Source of the DNA: Endozoicomonas elysicola
Lineage (GTDB): Bacteria; Pseudomonadota; Gammaproteobacteria; Pseudomonadales; Endozoicomonadaceae
Reading direction: 5' to 3'
Assembly (NCBI RefSeq): GCF_000710775.1
Contig: NZ_JOJP01000001.1
Coordinates: forward strand, 649,400-713,399
Length of the DNA: 64,000 nucleotides
The notes under the pieces: model-generated
What the model was told of the DNA's origin: nothing
Database searches by the model: none
What the model saw: the letters and a program-made list of their open reading frames with translations, nothing else
Program-made: the position numbers and the translations under genes
In this document: positions 30,534-39,569 of the stretch, piece by piece
How the letters are laid out: each line of letters starts with the position of its first letter
How positions within the stretch are numbered: position 1 is the first letter of the stretch

Positions 30534-30902
30534 ATGGATATTCCTGCCCTGAAGTCCTGGTGTGATGAACTGTTAGGCATTCGCTTTGATGTTAAATGGG
30601 GTGGTGTCGACGTTTACAGTGTCCACAAAACCAAGATGGTCTGTATCTTTTACGACGGCTGTAAGATGGCCTGTAAGGTACCAGATGACCTTTTTCTGAT
30701 GATGACGGGCATACCCGGTTGTCGACCAGCACCACATCTGGCGAGAGCAGGGTGGGTAGAATTTGGGGACGATTGCCCTTTATCAACAGCAGAGTTACAA
30801 GACCTGATTACCCAGTCCTGGAATCTGGTGGTGGATAAGTTACCAAAGTATGTCCAGAAAGCCTTAAGACCAGACTCCTTTATTGCACGTAGCTCAGAGT
30901 GA
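30534..30902 (+). CDS. MmcQ/YjbR-family protein
   Basis: A 122-residue protein with the YjbR layout: an N-terminal alpha-beta region with FDVKWGGVDVYSVHKTKMVCIF, then GWVEFGDDCPLSTAELQDLITQSWNLVVDKLPKY, the characteristic helix pair with an S/W-LV--KLPK ending. The fold is related to CyaY; a DNA-binding role has been suggested for the family but is not established. Its 3' end overlaps the convergent LysR gene by 23 bp. Confidence 0.75.
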   Translation: MDIPALKSWCDELLGIRFDVKWGGVDVYSVHKTKMVCIFYDGCKMACKVPDDLFLMMTGIPGCRPAPHLARAGWVEFGDDCPLSTAELQDLITQSWNLVVDKLPKYVQKALRPDSFIARSSE

Positions 30903-31788
30903 GCGTATTGAACTCTTCACACGCCTGTTTAAGCCAATGCGAAAATACCCGTATTCTTGGGTCAGATTGACTGTTTGGACGACTGACGAGGTAGTAGGAA
31001 AAGCTGGATTCCAACACCAGCTCAAAAGGTTTGATCAACAACCCTTTATCCAGGTCATCTTTGACCAGTGATGCCCTGCTCAGTGCAACGCCATGACCTG
31101 TTCTGGCCAGGTCCAGTAAAAGTCCAGCGTCTGTTATTTGTGTGCCGTAACGTACGTCAAGCTGGGTACCTCCGGCCTGATCCAGCCACTCCCTCCATGT
31201 TATTGCGCCTACCCCGGCATCCTGCAGGAGTGGCACTCCATCCAGCTCATGAATTTCAGGATTATCAGTACTAAAGAAATCAGGCCTGCACACTGGAAAC
31301 GCCTTTTCTTCCATTAAAAACTCAGTACTCACTCCGGGGTAGTTGCCCGCACCAAATCGAATAGCCAGATCGATATCTTCCTTGGAAAAATCCGTCAGTG
31401 CCAGCGAGGGCAATAAGCGAATTTCGATATCAGGGTGTTTTTGAGAAAATTGACCCAGCCTGGGTATAAGCCAGCGTGAGGCGAAGGATGGGAGTACTGA
31501 TATGTTGAGGTAGTGGTAACGATCAGTACGAACTTTGTTAAGGCCTTTTTCCAGCTCCCTGAACGCTTTCTGTACATGAATAAGCAACCGTTCGCCATTG
31601 TCGGATAAGTGCAGTTGGCGGGTTGTCCTTCGAAATAGCGGTATCCCAAGCTCCTCTTCAAGGTTCCGTATCTGCTGGCTGACAGCTGCCTGGGTAATAT
31701 TCAGCTCATCTGCTGCACGGGTAAAGCTGAGATGTCGTGCAACGACTTCAAAGGTTCGAAGCCCTTTCAGTGAAGGAGGGCGGGCCAT
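30880..31788 (-). CDS. LysR-family regulator (GcvA-like)
   Basis: A 302-residue LysR-type regulator. The N-terminal winged helix-turn-helix (about 6-65) has LKGLRTFEVVARHLSFTRAA, LNITQAAVSQQIRNLEEELG and PLFRRTTRQLHLSDNG, the GcvA-subgroup pattern. The substrate-binding half starts near residue 90 (LNISVLPSFASRWLIPRLGQF). It is divergent from the small DUF1127 gene 122 bp away, a common pairing, and probably controls itself and that gene. The effector is unknown. Confidence 0.9.
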   Translation of the reverse strand: MARPPSLKGLRTFEVVARHLSFTRAADELNITQAAVSQQIRNLEEELGIPLFRRTTRQLHLSDNGERLLIHVQKAFRELEKGLNKVRTDRYHYLNISVLPSFASRWLIPRLGQFSQKHPDIEIRLLPSLALTDFSKEDIDLAIRFGAGNYPGVSTEFLMEEKAFPVCRPDFFSTDNPEIHELDGVPLLQDAGVGAITWREWLDQAGGTQLDVRYGTQITDAGLLLDLARTGHGVALSRASLVKDDLDKGLLIKPFELVLESSFSYYLVSRPNSQSDPRIRVFSHWLKQACEEFNTLTLSYVQ

Positions 31789-31909
31789 GGCGTACCTATT
31801 TATTAGTTTTTCTTATAAATGGAGAAAAAATATATCGTTTGTCCGGAGTGAAGATCAACCTTAATTTATAAGCACAGATCAACAACGCTTATGGAAGGAA
31901 ATAACAACG

Positions 31910-32116
31910 ATGGATACTTCTTTAGATGGAGAGTTCTCTTATCTTGATTTGAGTAAAAAAATAGTCGGGAAATTAAAGTCACTGATCATTACCTGGAAAG
32001 TGCGAGCCCAGTCCCGCAAACATCTTGCTGAAATGGATTCACGACTGTTGAAAGACATTGGCTTAACAGAAGCTGATCGCTCTCAAGAAATAATGAAACC
32101 CTTTTGGGCAGAATAA
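31910..32116 (+). CDS. DUF1127 small protein
   Basis: A 68-residue basic protein whose C-terminal half fits DUF1127: a W followed by arginines, HLAEMDSRLLKDIGLTEADR and a final KPFW. A GGAAGGAAATAAC stretch precedes the ATG. DUF1127 proteins in other proteobacteria have been linked to RNA turnover and phosphate or stress physiology; no specific role is claimed here. Confidence 0.85.
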   Translation: MDTSLDGEFSYLDLSKKIVGKLKSLIITWKVRAQSRKHLAEMDSRLLKDIGLTEADRSQEIMKPFWAE

Positions 32117-32139
32117 TTTTTACTTGACCGAAGAGGTCG

Positions 32140-33585
32140 TTATCCTCCAGTTAAAACTGCAGAGGGATGATGCCAGTAGGCTTCTCGTTCAGGTAATTTT
32201 TTTCTCAGTTCCTTAAGCTGCTCTGGTTTCCAGACATTGGTTTGCCAAAATACTTTATTGCTTACCCATAAATAGAGTTTCAGTACGTTGACCAGGAAGT
32301 TTTTGAGCTTGGCTTTAAAGCCTTCCCAGCGAGCTCTTCGGCTGGCGTATTTCTCATAGGCTTTTCCTGTTTTGGCAAGTTTTGATCTGGTGGTAGATCC
32401 CAGTTTTCTGCCAAGGTCTGCACCAACAACCAGAAAGTTATTCAACGATCGGAAATAGGGTAGAGATGTGGCAGCATCTCCGGCAATGCAGATGAGCTTT
32501 CCTGATGGAGTTACATAGTGGACTTTTCTGGCATGGAAAATAGAAAGAGTATAAGGCGTTAATTCCTCTGTGCCAGGAATAGGGATTTCTTGACAGAACT
32601 TATGCTTTATAGCCTGCCAGTTTTTTAATTTTTCTTTCAGGAAGTCACTAATTTTAGTGTCAGATAGCTTTCCTGCATTGCCAAGGTTGTAACCAGACAA
32701 ACTGTCATACTCTTCTTTTGAAATAAAGAAGTCGATGGTGACTTCACTGGTCTTTTCATTGAGTTTGCGAACTCTCTCTTCAACAGGTGATAACATTACT
32801 TTAAAGGTTGCATAAGCATAACGGCAAAAATTAAGCCAGCTGTTGGCCAGCTTCTTAGTTGGACCCTGAACCTGGTATTTTATTCTGACTCGATATTGAA
32901 GGTCTTTTTTAGCTTGAAACTCACTGTCTTCATCGGTTGATGACAGTTCAGAAAAATCAATATCTTCTCCCTGGTAGTTGGGATTATCTGCCATTTTTAA
33001 TAAAGCTTTTCTACTTTTTGAATGCGCTCCATCTGCACAGACCAAGGCATCAAACAGGGCCTCTCCTGATTTGAACTTCACTTTACCATCATTAATGGAA
33101 GTAACTTCGAAATCACCACCAGTATGCATGGTTATTCCCATTTTTTCTGCAATTAACTTAAGATCCGTTTCAAACTCTTTACAGCTGATATGGCCCTTTT
33201 GTTTGATGATTTTCTCCCTGAGCTGGCTTATTCCATCTTTTAAGATTTTATTATCATAATGTTTTAATGATCTGAAGCACTTGTCATCAATACTAACAGT
33301 ATGGTTTCGAACATATTCTGTTCTTTTCTCGAACATTTCTATCTCAGTACCGGCGCACTTTGCCTTTGTCTGCAATGCACTCCAAAGGGCATTAGGACCC
33401 ATACCAACATAGACGACTTTGAGGGTGCGATGGTCTAGAGGCTTGCCTATACATGGCATTTGTTCTTTTTTGAGCCCTTTCCTATTTTTACCCAACCCCT
33501 CTAATATGGCTATTCCTAGTATTACCTGATCTGCAAATAAGCCTTTATATAGTGTATTCCCATCTGGTATTGCTTCCCGCCTCAT
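32140..33585 (-). CDS. Orphan FAD-dependent monooxygenase-like protein
   Basis: A 481-residue protein with the three landmarks of class A flavin monooxygenases, some degenerate. The dinucleotide fold is LKVVYVGMGPNALWSAL (about 55-71, normally GxGxxG) followed by an acidic strand end (IEMFEKR). A DALVCADGAHSKSR motif lies near 180-194, and GKLICIAGDAATSLP (normally GDAAH..P) near 375-390. A basic C-terminal tail (residues 405-470) contains a Trp-rich helix that might lie on a membrane. AAGGAG precedes the ATG. The substrate cannot be deduced; it is AT-rich compared with nfo and looks accessory. Confidence 0.6.
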   Translation of the reverse strand: MRREAIPDGNTLYKGLFADQVILGIAILEGLGKNRKGLKKEQMPCIGKPLDHRTLKVVYVGMGPNALWSALQTKAKCAGTEIEMFEKRTEYVRNHTVSIDDKCFRSLKHYDNKILKDGISQLREKIIKQKGHISCKEFETDLKLIAEKMGITMHTGGDFEVTSINDGKVKFKSGEALFDALVCADGAHSKSRKALLKMADNPNYQGEDIDFSELSSTDEDSEFQAKKDLQYRVRIKYQVQGPTKKLANSWLNFCRYAYATFKVMLSPVEERVRKLNEKTSEVTIDFFISKEEYDSLSGYNLGNAGKLSDTKISDFLKEKLKNWQAIKHKFCQEIPIPGTEELTPYTLSIFHARKVHYVTPSGKLICIAGDAATSLPYFRSLNNFLVVGADLGRKLGSTTRSKLAKTGKAYEKYASRRARWEGFKAKLKNFLVNVLKLYLWVSNKVFWQTNVWKPEQLKELRKKLPEREAYWHHPSAVLTGG

Positions 33586-33916
33586 GCTTTATCAGCTCCT
33601 TCTGTAAAAAACATTTGGTTTCAATAAGTAGAATTGATTTATCTGTTGATAAAAATTTGATGATATGACTTTAAGTTCATTCATCCTTAAGCTTGGACAA
33701 TTAAGCTAAAAAAACGTTCGTTTAATATTCGGCCAGACTGTAAGATTTCCAGTGAAATACCCTGACGCATAAGAATTTATGCAATATGACGTTTTTAACT
33801 TGTTGATTAGATGATGCTTTTTTATTGATGAGGGGTATTGAAAGTTTCAAGTCGCTGTTTGATAGAGGGATAGCGCTCCAGCAGAGAGTCCACTGTTCTC
33901 TAATGGAGCCATAAAG
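33586..33916. other. Intergenic region with hairpin after nfo
   Basis: This 331-bp region lies between nfo and the flavoprotein gene, both leftward. A two-part stem (GCTCCA/TGGAGC outside, AGAGA/TCTCT inside, 33875-33909) begins 8 nt beyond the nfo stop, probably a transcript end without a strong U run. The rest is AT-rich and should contain the flavoprotein promoter. Confidence 0.45.
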
Positions 33917-34768
33917 CTATGCTGTCATCATTTTCAAAGCTGTAATTTCATCAGCCCAGATTGTCTCATCAATGGTTTCCAGAACCATGGGGATACCATC
34001 GAAGCGGCTATCAGTCATGATATAGCGGAATACTTCCCAGCCAATCTCGCCCTGTCCAAGACTGTGGTGCCGGTCTTTTCGTGAGCCCAGTGCGCCTTTT
34101 GAGTCATTCAGGTGCATACCTTTCAGGTAGTTAAAACCAATGATTTTTTCGAACTCGGCAAACGTTTTCTGGCAGGCATCCTGGGTCCGAAGGTCGTAAC
34201 CGGCAGCAAAAGTATGACAGGTATCCAGGCAGACCCCGATCCGGCTTTTGTCTTCAACCTGATCAATGATTTCGGCGATTTCTTCAAACTGCCACCCCAG
34301 GTTGCTTCCCTGGCCCGCAGTATTCTCTATCACTGCAATCACGCCCTGGGTTTGTTCGAGAGCAATATTGATGGATTGAGCGATCTTGCTCAGGCAGTCT
34401 GCTATATCAATTTTTCTCAGGTGACTGCCTGGGTGGAAATTAAGGCGGTCAAGCCCAAGCTGCATGCATCGTTCCATCTCATCAATAAATGCAAGGCGAG
34501 ACTTCTCAAGTGCTTCCTGCTCCGGATGACCCAGGTTGATCAGATAGCTGTCGTGAGGAAGAATCTGTTCAGGTTTGAAGTGGTACTTCTCACAGCGTTC
34601 TCTAAACAACTCAATGCTCTTCATTGAGAGCGGTTTGGCATTCCACTGTCTCTGATTTTTTGTGAACAGGGCAAAGGCAGTTGCGCCTATTTCATGAGCA
34701 TTTAATGGAGCATTTTCTACCCCACCGGCTGCACTGACGTGTGCTCCAATATATTTCACAGAGTGCAC
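33917..34768 (-). CDS. nfo: Endonuclease IV
   Basis: A 283-residue zinc-dependent AP endonuclease of base-excision repair. Visible features are the [12 protein letters not shown] start, [35 protein letters not shown] and the C-terminal PMVLETID, which supply the His/Glu/Asp ligands of the three-zinc site. Length and motif order are normal. It is a single-gene unit. Confidence 0.97.
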   Translation of the reverse strand: MHSVKYIGAHVSAAGGVENAPLNAHEIGATAFALFTKNQRQWNAKPLSMKSIELFRERCEKYHFKPEQILPHDSYLINLGHPEQEALEKSRLAFIDEMERCMQLGLDRLNFHPGSHLRKIDIADCLSKIAQSINIALEQTQGVIAVIENTAGQGSNLGWQFEEIAEIIDQVEDKSRIGVCLDTCHTFAAGYDLRTQDACQKTFAEFEKIIGFNYLKGMHLNDSKGALGSRKDRHHSLGQGEIGWEVFRYIMTDSRFDGIPMVLETIDETIWADEITALKMMTA

Positions 34769-34959
34769 TCCCTGTATATTGCAGAATAGTTTTATCCGAT
34801 TTCAGTCAGTTACACTTTATTAGTGTGCTGACTATAGCGATCCTATATTACTGATAATTTAAAAGAAAATATTGTCCTTATTGTTCGTACTGGTTAGGAA
34901 CTTTTGATATCGACATTCTCTAAAAACGCGTTCTTAATTTGTGTTAGAGAATACAGTTA

Positions 34960-35256
34960 ATGATCGCTAATGGTTCTATTCATAGTCAGTATGTATCGGG
35001 AGCTACCCAAGAGCCCCCAACATCTTCTGACTCCAGTAATTGGCTTGGTCGCAGTCTTCGGGTATTAGCTGGTGTAACCTGTTTGGTGTCTGGTGCCATC
35101 GCAGCGGTTTCTGCGGCTTCAGGTTTCTATTCTTTGGCCGTAGTATTTGGGCTGGTTTCAGCCGTCTCCGTGCTAGTCATGCTATTTTGTGGCAGTAAAA
35201 ATGCGGTGGGAGCATTAGAGACAAGTGGGCAGCAACATTGGCAGCCTACTGAATAG
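34960..35256 (+). CDS. Inc-like two-helix membrane protein
   Basis: A 98-residue protein with a polar, Ser/Thr-rich N-terminus (1-30) and a paired hydrophobic region: helix 1 about 33-52, a short SAASG turn, helix 2 about 57-77. The C-terminal tail is short and polar. A bilobed hydrophobic domain of about 40 residues is the hallmark by which chlamydial inclusion-membrane proteins are recognised, but many unrelated small membrane proteins share it. It overlaps the following ORF by 32 bp in the +1 frame, so the two may be parts of one protein separated by a frameshift. Confidence 0.55.
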   Translation: MIANGSIHSQYVSGATQEPPTSSDSSNWLGRSLRVLAGVTCLVSGAIAAVSAASGFYSLAVVFGLVSAVSVLVMLFCGSKNAVGALETSGQQHWQPTE

Positions 35257-35890
35257 TAGCCATAACCCTATTGGAAATGTATCAGGTTTCAGTCCTTCTT
35301 ATACGGGTTGTTCAACAAGGCTAGCAGAGAGCAGCCAATATGCTCCATTGCCTATACTTAATGTACCCTCCGAACTGGAAGGAATGGTTAGGAAATTCTC
35401 TCCGGAGATGCAAAGGCGTATCAGCGCAGTCATGGAAGAAAAGGAATTTCCTGTTTATGAGTATGGGCGTTCAGGATACCAGGAGAACAATGATAAACGT
35501 ACACTTACTGCAAATGTGACTATCTGTATTGATGGCAGAGAATGTACTAACTCTTATAGCGACATGGAAGTCAATAGAAGTCTTTCTCCTTATGAACCAC
35601 AACACATGTTTGCCAATGGACGAGAGCGCATTCGGCAGGAGGCGCTTAATAAGGCAGAAAGGTCATTGTTTAAATTGCAGAAGGCTATTGCCCATTTTCC
35701 ATCATCGGTACACGATAAGATAGTTTTCTATAAATGCCCGAAAAGCCAATTTATAGGGCCACCCTTCGAAGTATGTGTTAATGGTATGTCTGCAAAAGAC
35801 TTCAAAATACACGCTTATCCAACAACTTTTGATGATGCAATAGAAGTGTTAGAGAAAATTGGTAAAAATTATCAATTAAATGGTGTCTAG
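35225..35890 (+). CDS. Orphan 221-residue protein
   Basis: Not recognised. A soluble, mixed alpha/beta protein with a polar N-terminus (1-50) and a core containing FSPEMQRRISAVMEEKEFPV. The GTG start lies inside the end of the preceding membrane-protein gene, and its frame opens only 6 nt earlier after a TAG. It is therefore either translationally coupled or the continuation of that protein after a +1 shift. Its 3' end overlaps the convergent hydrolase gene by 15 bp. Confidence 0.5.
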   Translation: MGSNIGSLLNSSHNPIGNVSGFSPSYTGCSTRLAESSQYAPLPILNVPSELEGMVRKFSPEMQRRISAVMEEKEFPVYEYGRSGYQENNDKRTLTANVTICIDGRECTNSYSDMEVNRSLSPYEPQHMFANGRERIRQEALNKAERSLFKLQKAIAHFPSSVHDKIVFYKCPKSQFIGPPFEVCVNGMSAKDFKIHAYPTTFDDAIEVLEKIGKNYQLNGV

Positions 35891-36826
35891 AATTAAATGA
35901 TTCGATAGCCAGCTCATGTACTGCTCCCTGGTTTCCTTCAGCTCATTGGGCAGATGGTGTCGCGCACCTTCCAGCCAGAGTACTTTAGGAGACTGATAGA
36001 GTTGGCCCAAAGCTTTAACATTGTATTGCCCGTCGACAGTAGTGTCATCTGTGCCCTGCAGGATAAGGGGGCTTAGGGAAATTTGTACTTGAGATGACTC
36101 AATTCTGCGAATCCAGCGGTCTAGAGCAGATACCCACTGTGTTGGCAGAACCCTGGGAGCAAGCGGGTCGTTGTGCGCCAGGTTTAAGAAACTTTTATTC
36201 CGACAGTTATCGTTGAACTTTCTGGGGATTTGGCGAATAAAGGGCCTGACCAGGTAGAGCTGAATGCGGCTGAGTTTCCATAACCATGGTCGTACTAGAG
36301 GAGCAGACAGAATGACCTGCTCAAAAGGAAGTGGCCTGTCTTTTTTGACATAATGAGCCAGAAGCTCCGTGATAATAGCGCACCCTGTACTTTGACCGTA
36401 GGCCAACCAAGGCTTTGGCATCACTGACTCGCAGTAACGCATTACATCCTCAAGAACTATTCGATAGTGCTCAAAATCTTCAATAGTCGCAGGTTTTCCA
36501 CTAGAAAGACCATGTCCCGGAAGGTCATACGCCAGAACGTTGTAACCTTGTTCCAGAAAGAAACGTATGACATGTCCGAATAAACCAACATGGTCGTAGT
36601 AACCGTGCAGGAGGAATACTGAGCCTTTTGCTTCAGGTCTTGTGTATAAGTGGCAGGCAATACGGTAATTGTTGCTGTTTACATACCCAAGGCAGTGATT
36701 GACACCCTGAATACTGTTTTCCAGATCTATTTCATAATATTGGAAGTAGGTCGTTTCATGAGGGTGAGGTGCGACCTGGCTATAGGAAAGTGGGCGCATA
36801 CCTGAGATCAGCTTGAGTTTGTCCAT
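35876..36826 (-). CDS. Lysophospholipase-like alpha/beta hydrolase
   Basis: A 316-residue S33-type alpha/beta hydrolase related to PldB and monoacylglycerol lipases. The oxyanion region is VFLLHGYYDHVG and LAYDLPGHGLSSG. The nucleophile elbow is GQSTG (about 143-147). A likely acid lies in LQGTDDTTVD, and the histidine in GARHHLPNE. No signal peptide, so cytoplasmic. Its ATG overlaps the rfaH stop (TAATG), so the two are co-transcribed and translationally coupled. Substrate probably a lysolipid or acyl ester; not proven. Confidence 0.82.
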   Translation of the reverse strand: MDKLKLISGMRPLSYSQVAPHPHETTYFQYYEIDLENSIQGVNHCLGYVNSNNYRIACHLYTRPEAKGSVFLLHGYYDHVGLFGHVIRFFLEQGYNVLAYDLPGHGLSSGKPATIEDFEHYRIVLEDVMRYCESVMPKPWLAYGQSTGCAIITELLAHYVKKDRPLPFEQVILSAPLVRPWLWKLSRIQLYLVRPFIRQIPRKFNDNCRNKSFLNLAHNDPLAPRVLPTQWVSALDRWIRRIESSQVQISLSPLILQGTDDTTVDGQYNVKALGQLYQSPKVLWLEGARHHLPNELKETREQYMSWLSNHLILDTI

Positions 36827-37452
36827 TAACTCTCTTCGGATACTTTCTGTAAGTCTTTAAGTGGAACTTCGATCTGTTTTTTGGCAATAACCTGTTCTTC
36901 TATCCCTTCTTTGGTGCGCAGGCTCTCAATAAACTGAATGAGAATGATGCCTCGATCCATGTTAACACCTTTTATAAAGGTACTTTCAAGGTGGCGAAAA
37001 AGCGGGTTGTCGTACAGCACTGACTCGCCTTCCCGAAAGCGAATAGAAACGGGCTTCTCATCAGGAATGCAGCCATTGTACTTCCAGACGAATGCTTCGA
37101 TCTGATCAATCATCTGATCCCCATTGGGGATTGGACTGGGCAGCAACTTGCTCAGTTCACCCTTTGGCAGCTTGCCTTCGTTATAGAGCTTGTGGCTAAC
37201 CTTGTTAAACCGAACAACCTGTGTGATTCCACGGGTTGAGCGGATTTTGTGATACGACGGGAGATCTTTCTCGCTGAGTCGTATAAAGACATAGCCCGGG
37301 AATAATGGAGCACGACAGCTCTTTTCCTGAATCAGTGGGCAATACGCTTCAAACCCCTGGCTCTCAAGGTTGTCCTGAGCTCTGACTTCTGCCCTGTACT
37401 TCGCCTTCAGCAAATACCACCCGTGCTTCAAAGCCGTTTCTCTAGATGACAT
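36826..37452 (-). CDS. rfaH: RfaH/NusG-family antitermination factor
   Basis: A 208-residue NusG paralogue. The N-terminal NGN domain has the expected WYLLKAKYRAEVRAQDNLESQGFEAYCPL and PLFPGYVFIRL patterns; the C-terminal domain contains FREGESVLYDNPLF. RfaH binds RNA polymerase paused at ops sites and lets it read through long surface-polysaccharide or virulence operons. The ATG at 37452 was chosen for AAAGGA 7 nt upstream; a start at 37473 would add 7 residues. It is somewhat longer than E. coli RfaH because of an extended linker around residues 95-140, so some uncertainty about the exact subfamily remains. Confidence 0.8.
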   Translation of the reverse strand: MSSRETALKHGWYLLKAKYRAEVRAQDNLESQGFEAYCPLIQEKSCRAPLFPGYVFIRLSEKDLPSYHKIRSTRGITQVVRFNKVSHKLYNEGKLPKGELSKLLPSPIPNGDQMIDQIEAFVWKYNGCIPDEKPVSIRFREGESVLYDNPLFRHLESTFIKGVNMDRGIILIQFIESLRTKEGIEEQVIAKKQIEVPLKDLQKVSEES

Positions 37453-37904
37453 TACAAATCCTTTTGGTGACATTTACCGGAAAAAAACTGGTTGCAGGAA
37501 ATAGAGGGTTGCATCTTTGGTGACCATTTCCTGAGGCATTTGAGCATCATAAGACTGACAGCTAGTCTGGCAAGCTGCTGATCTGCCGTGCGGAACGCTC
37601 TCTCCCTATTGACCGTGGGCAGCATATAACAGTAAAGGCCAGTAAAAGTCCTACGGGCAAGAACGGTGCCAGATGACGTTTTGCTACGGGCACACAGATC
37701 ATTCTTGGTACCAGTAGGATCGGCTGATCTACAGGTGTTAAACGGGAGCATTCTACAGGACTCTAATATTCAGACAATACTCTGGAAGCAGTAGCATCCT
37801 GTAAGGAAAGACTATTTTGGCTGGGAAGCAAGTAGAACAGGGCGTGGGGGGAGGCCAAGAGCCGGAAGAAAATACACTTGCCTCCGGCTTTTGGGTACAG
37901 GTGA
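37453..37904. terminator. Intergenic region with pgk hairpin
   Basis: The 452-bp gap between pgk and rfaH contains a 12-bp stem with one G-U pair (37855-37866 with 37883-37894; core AGCCGGA/TCCGGCT) a short distance beyond the pgk stop, a likely terminator. The remainder up to rfaH should hold the rfaH promoter; no gene was supported. Confidence 0.5.
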
Positions 37905-39071
37905 TTAGCGTTTGGCTGCTTCTTCGAGCATCGCTACTGCAGGGAGCACCTTGCCTTCAACGAACTCTAGGAATGCACCGCCACCGGTAGAGATGTACGA
38001 CACTTTTTCTTTAATTCCGTACTTGTCAATGGCTGCCAGGGTATCGCCACCACCGGCAATAGAAAAGGCATCAGAGTTTGCAATGGCCATGGATAGTGAA
38101 CGTGTACCTTCACCAAACTGGTCAAATTCGAAAACACCGACAGGGCCGTTCCACAGAATAGTTTTTGCTGCAGTCAGAACATCGGCAAACAACTTCTGGG
38201 TTTCAGGGCCAACGTCAAAGATCATGTCATCATCTTCTACTTCATCAACAGACTTGATGATAGCTGGCTCGTTCTCATCGAACTTCTTGCCGCAGACAAC
38301 ATCTGTTGGCATTGGGATATTGCACTTCTCCATCAGTGCTTTAGCCTGAGGGATCAGATCTGCTTCATAGAGCGACTTACCAACATTCTTACCCGCAGCA
38401 GCCAGGAAGGTGTTGGCGATACCACCGCCCACGATCAGTTGGTCACAAATGCCTGACAGGGATTCCAGAACGGTCAGTTTTGTGGAGACTTTGGAGCCGC
38501 CCACGATAGCAGTCATTGGACGTTGAGGCTTATCCATAGCCTTGCCAAGTGCTTCAAGCTCAGCAGCGAGCAGAGGGCCTGCACAGGCAATAGCAGCAAA
38601 CTTGCCAACGCCATGAGTAGAGGCCTGGGCACGGTGTGCGGTACCAAAAGCATCCATCACATAGATGTCACACAGGGCTGCCATTTTGCGGGACAGTGCT
38701 TCATCGTCCTTCTTTTCACCAAGGTTAAAGCGGCAGTTTTCCAGAATAACCAGTTCGCCAGCGGCAACCTCAAAGCCTCCGTCGACCCAGTCTTTAACCA
38801 GACGAACGTCCTTGCCCAGCAACTCGCCAATATAGTCAGCAACAGGCTTGAGAGAGAACTGCTCTTCGTACTCACCTTCGGTAGGACGGCCCAGGTGAGA
38901 GGTGACCATTACATGAGCACCTGATTCCAGTGCCAGTTTAATGGTAGGCAGTGATGCCAGAATACGGGCGTCACTGGTGACTTTCCCGTTTTTTACTGGA
39001 ACATTGAGGTCTTCACGGATCAGTACGCGTTTGCCTGCCAGATCCAGATCGGTCATTTTTAAAACGTTCAT
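37905..39071 (-). CDS. pgk: Phosphoglycerate kinase
   Basis: A 388-residue glycolytic kinase, monomer-sized and intact. It shows [83 protein letters not shown] and [13 protein letters not shown]. In many gammaproteobacteria pgk directly follows epd; here an accessory gene on the opposite strand lies between them. Confidence 0.97.
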   Translation of the reverse strand: MNVLKMTDLDLAGKRVLIREDLNVPVKNGKVTSDARILASLPTIKLALESGAHVMVTSHLGRPTEGEYEEQFSLKPVADYIGELLGKDVRLVKDWVDGGFEVAAGELVILENCRFNLGEKKDDEALSRKMAALCDIYVMDAFGTAHRAQASTHGVGKFAAIACAGPLLAAELEALGKAMDKPQRPMTAIVGGSKVSTKLTVLESLSGICDQLIVGGGIANTFLAAAGKNVGKSLYEADLIPQAKALMEKCNIPMPTDVVCGKKFDENEPAIIKSVDEVEDDDMIFDVGPETQKLFADVLTAAKTILWNGPVGVFEFDQFGEGTRSLSMAIANSDAFSIAGGGDTLAAIDKYGIKEKVSYISTGGGAFLEFVEGKVLPAVAMLEEAAKR

Positions 39072-39569
39072 GGAGAGCCCTCTTGATATTCACTCGTGGC
39101 TGATTTTTTACATATGGCAACATTTTTATTAATGCATACTCGGTAAAAAACAGCCGGGGATAACTTCGGAACAGCGAAAAAACGTCGGGGACAATAGCAT
39201 ATAAATTGCGCTTCAGGTATTCATTGATACGCTCTAATGACTTGAATCAAATGGTATTTCAAGAGTTTTCTAAGGTTTTCAGTATTAAGGTAATGATGTG
39301 TTTGCTTTTGTGAAACTCAAGGAGGCATCAAAACCGAGAAACTGAATTATATCAATAGATAAAGTATGTTGCGTTTATGATTCCAAATTCTTGTAATGAA
39401 CTATTTTCTAATAAAATAATCTAATAGTACTTAAGCGGATAAAATTTATAACCCTTATTACTCAGCTATTTTGTCAGGTTTTTCAGTAAGGAGAATTGGA
39501 ATATAGAATCAAGATGAAATTAGTTTTACAGGATGGGCTTTTAAAGTTTTCGATTCAGGAATTGTTATC
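39072..39569. other. AT-rich divergent region
   Basis: A 498-bp gap between pgk and the rightward module-family gene. It presumably carries both promoters; the part after about 39200 is markedly AT-rich and low in structure. Nothing else was recognised. Confidence 0.4.

Noticed and set aside
35225-35890. Certain frameshift joining the Inc-like protein and the next ORF
   Set aside because: The overlap and coupling-like GTG can also be genuine two-gene organisation; sequence alone does not decide, so both are listed separately.
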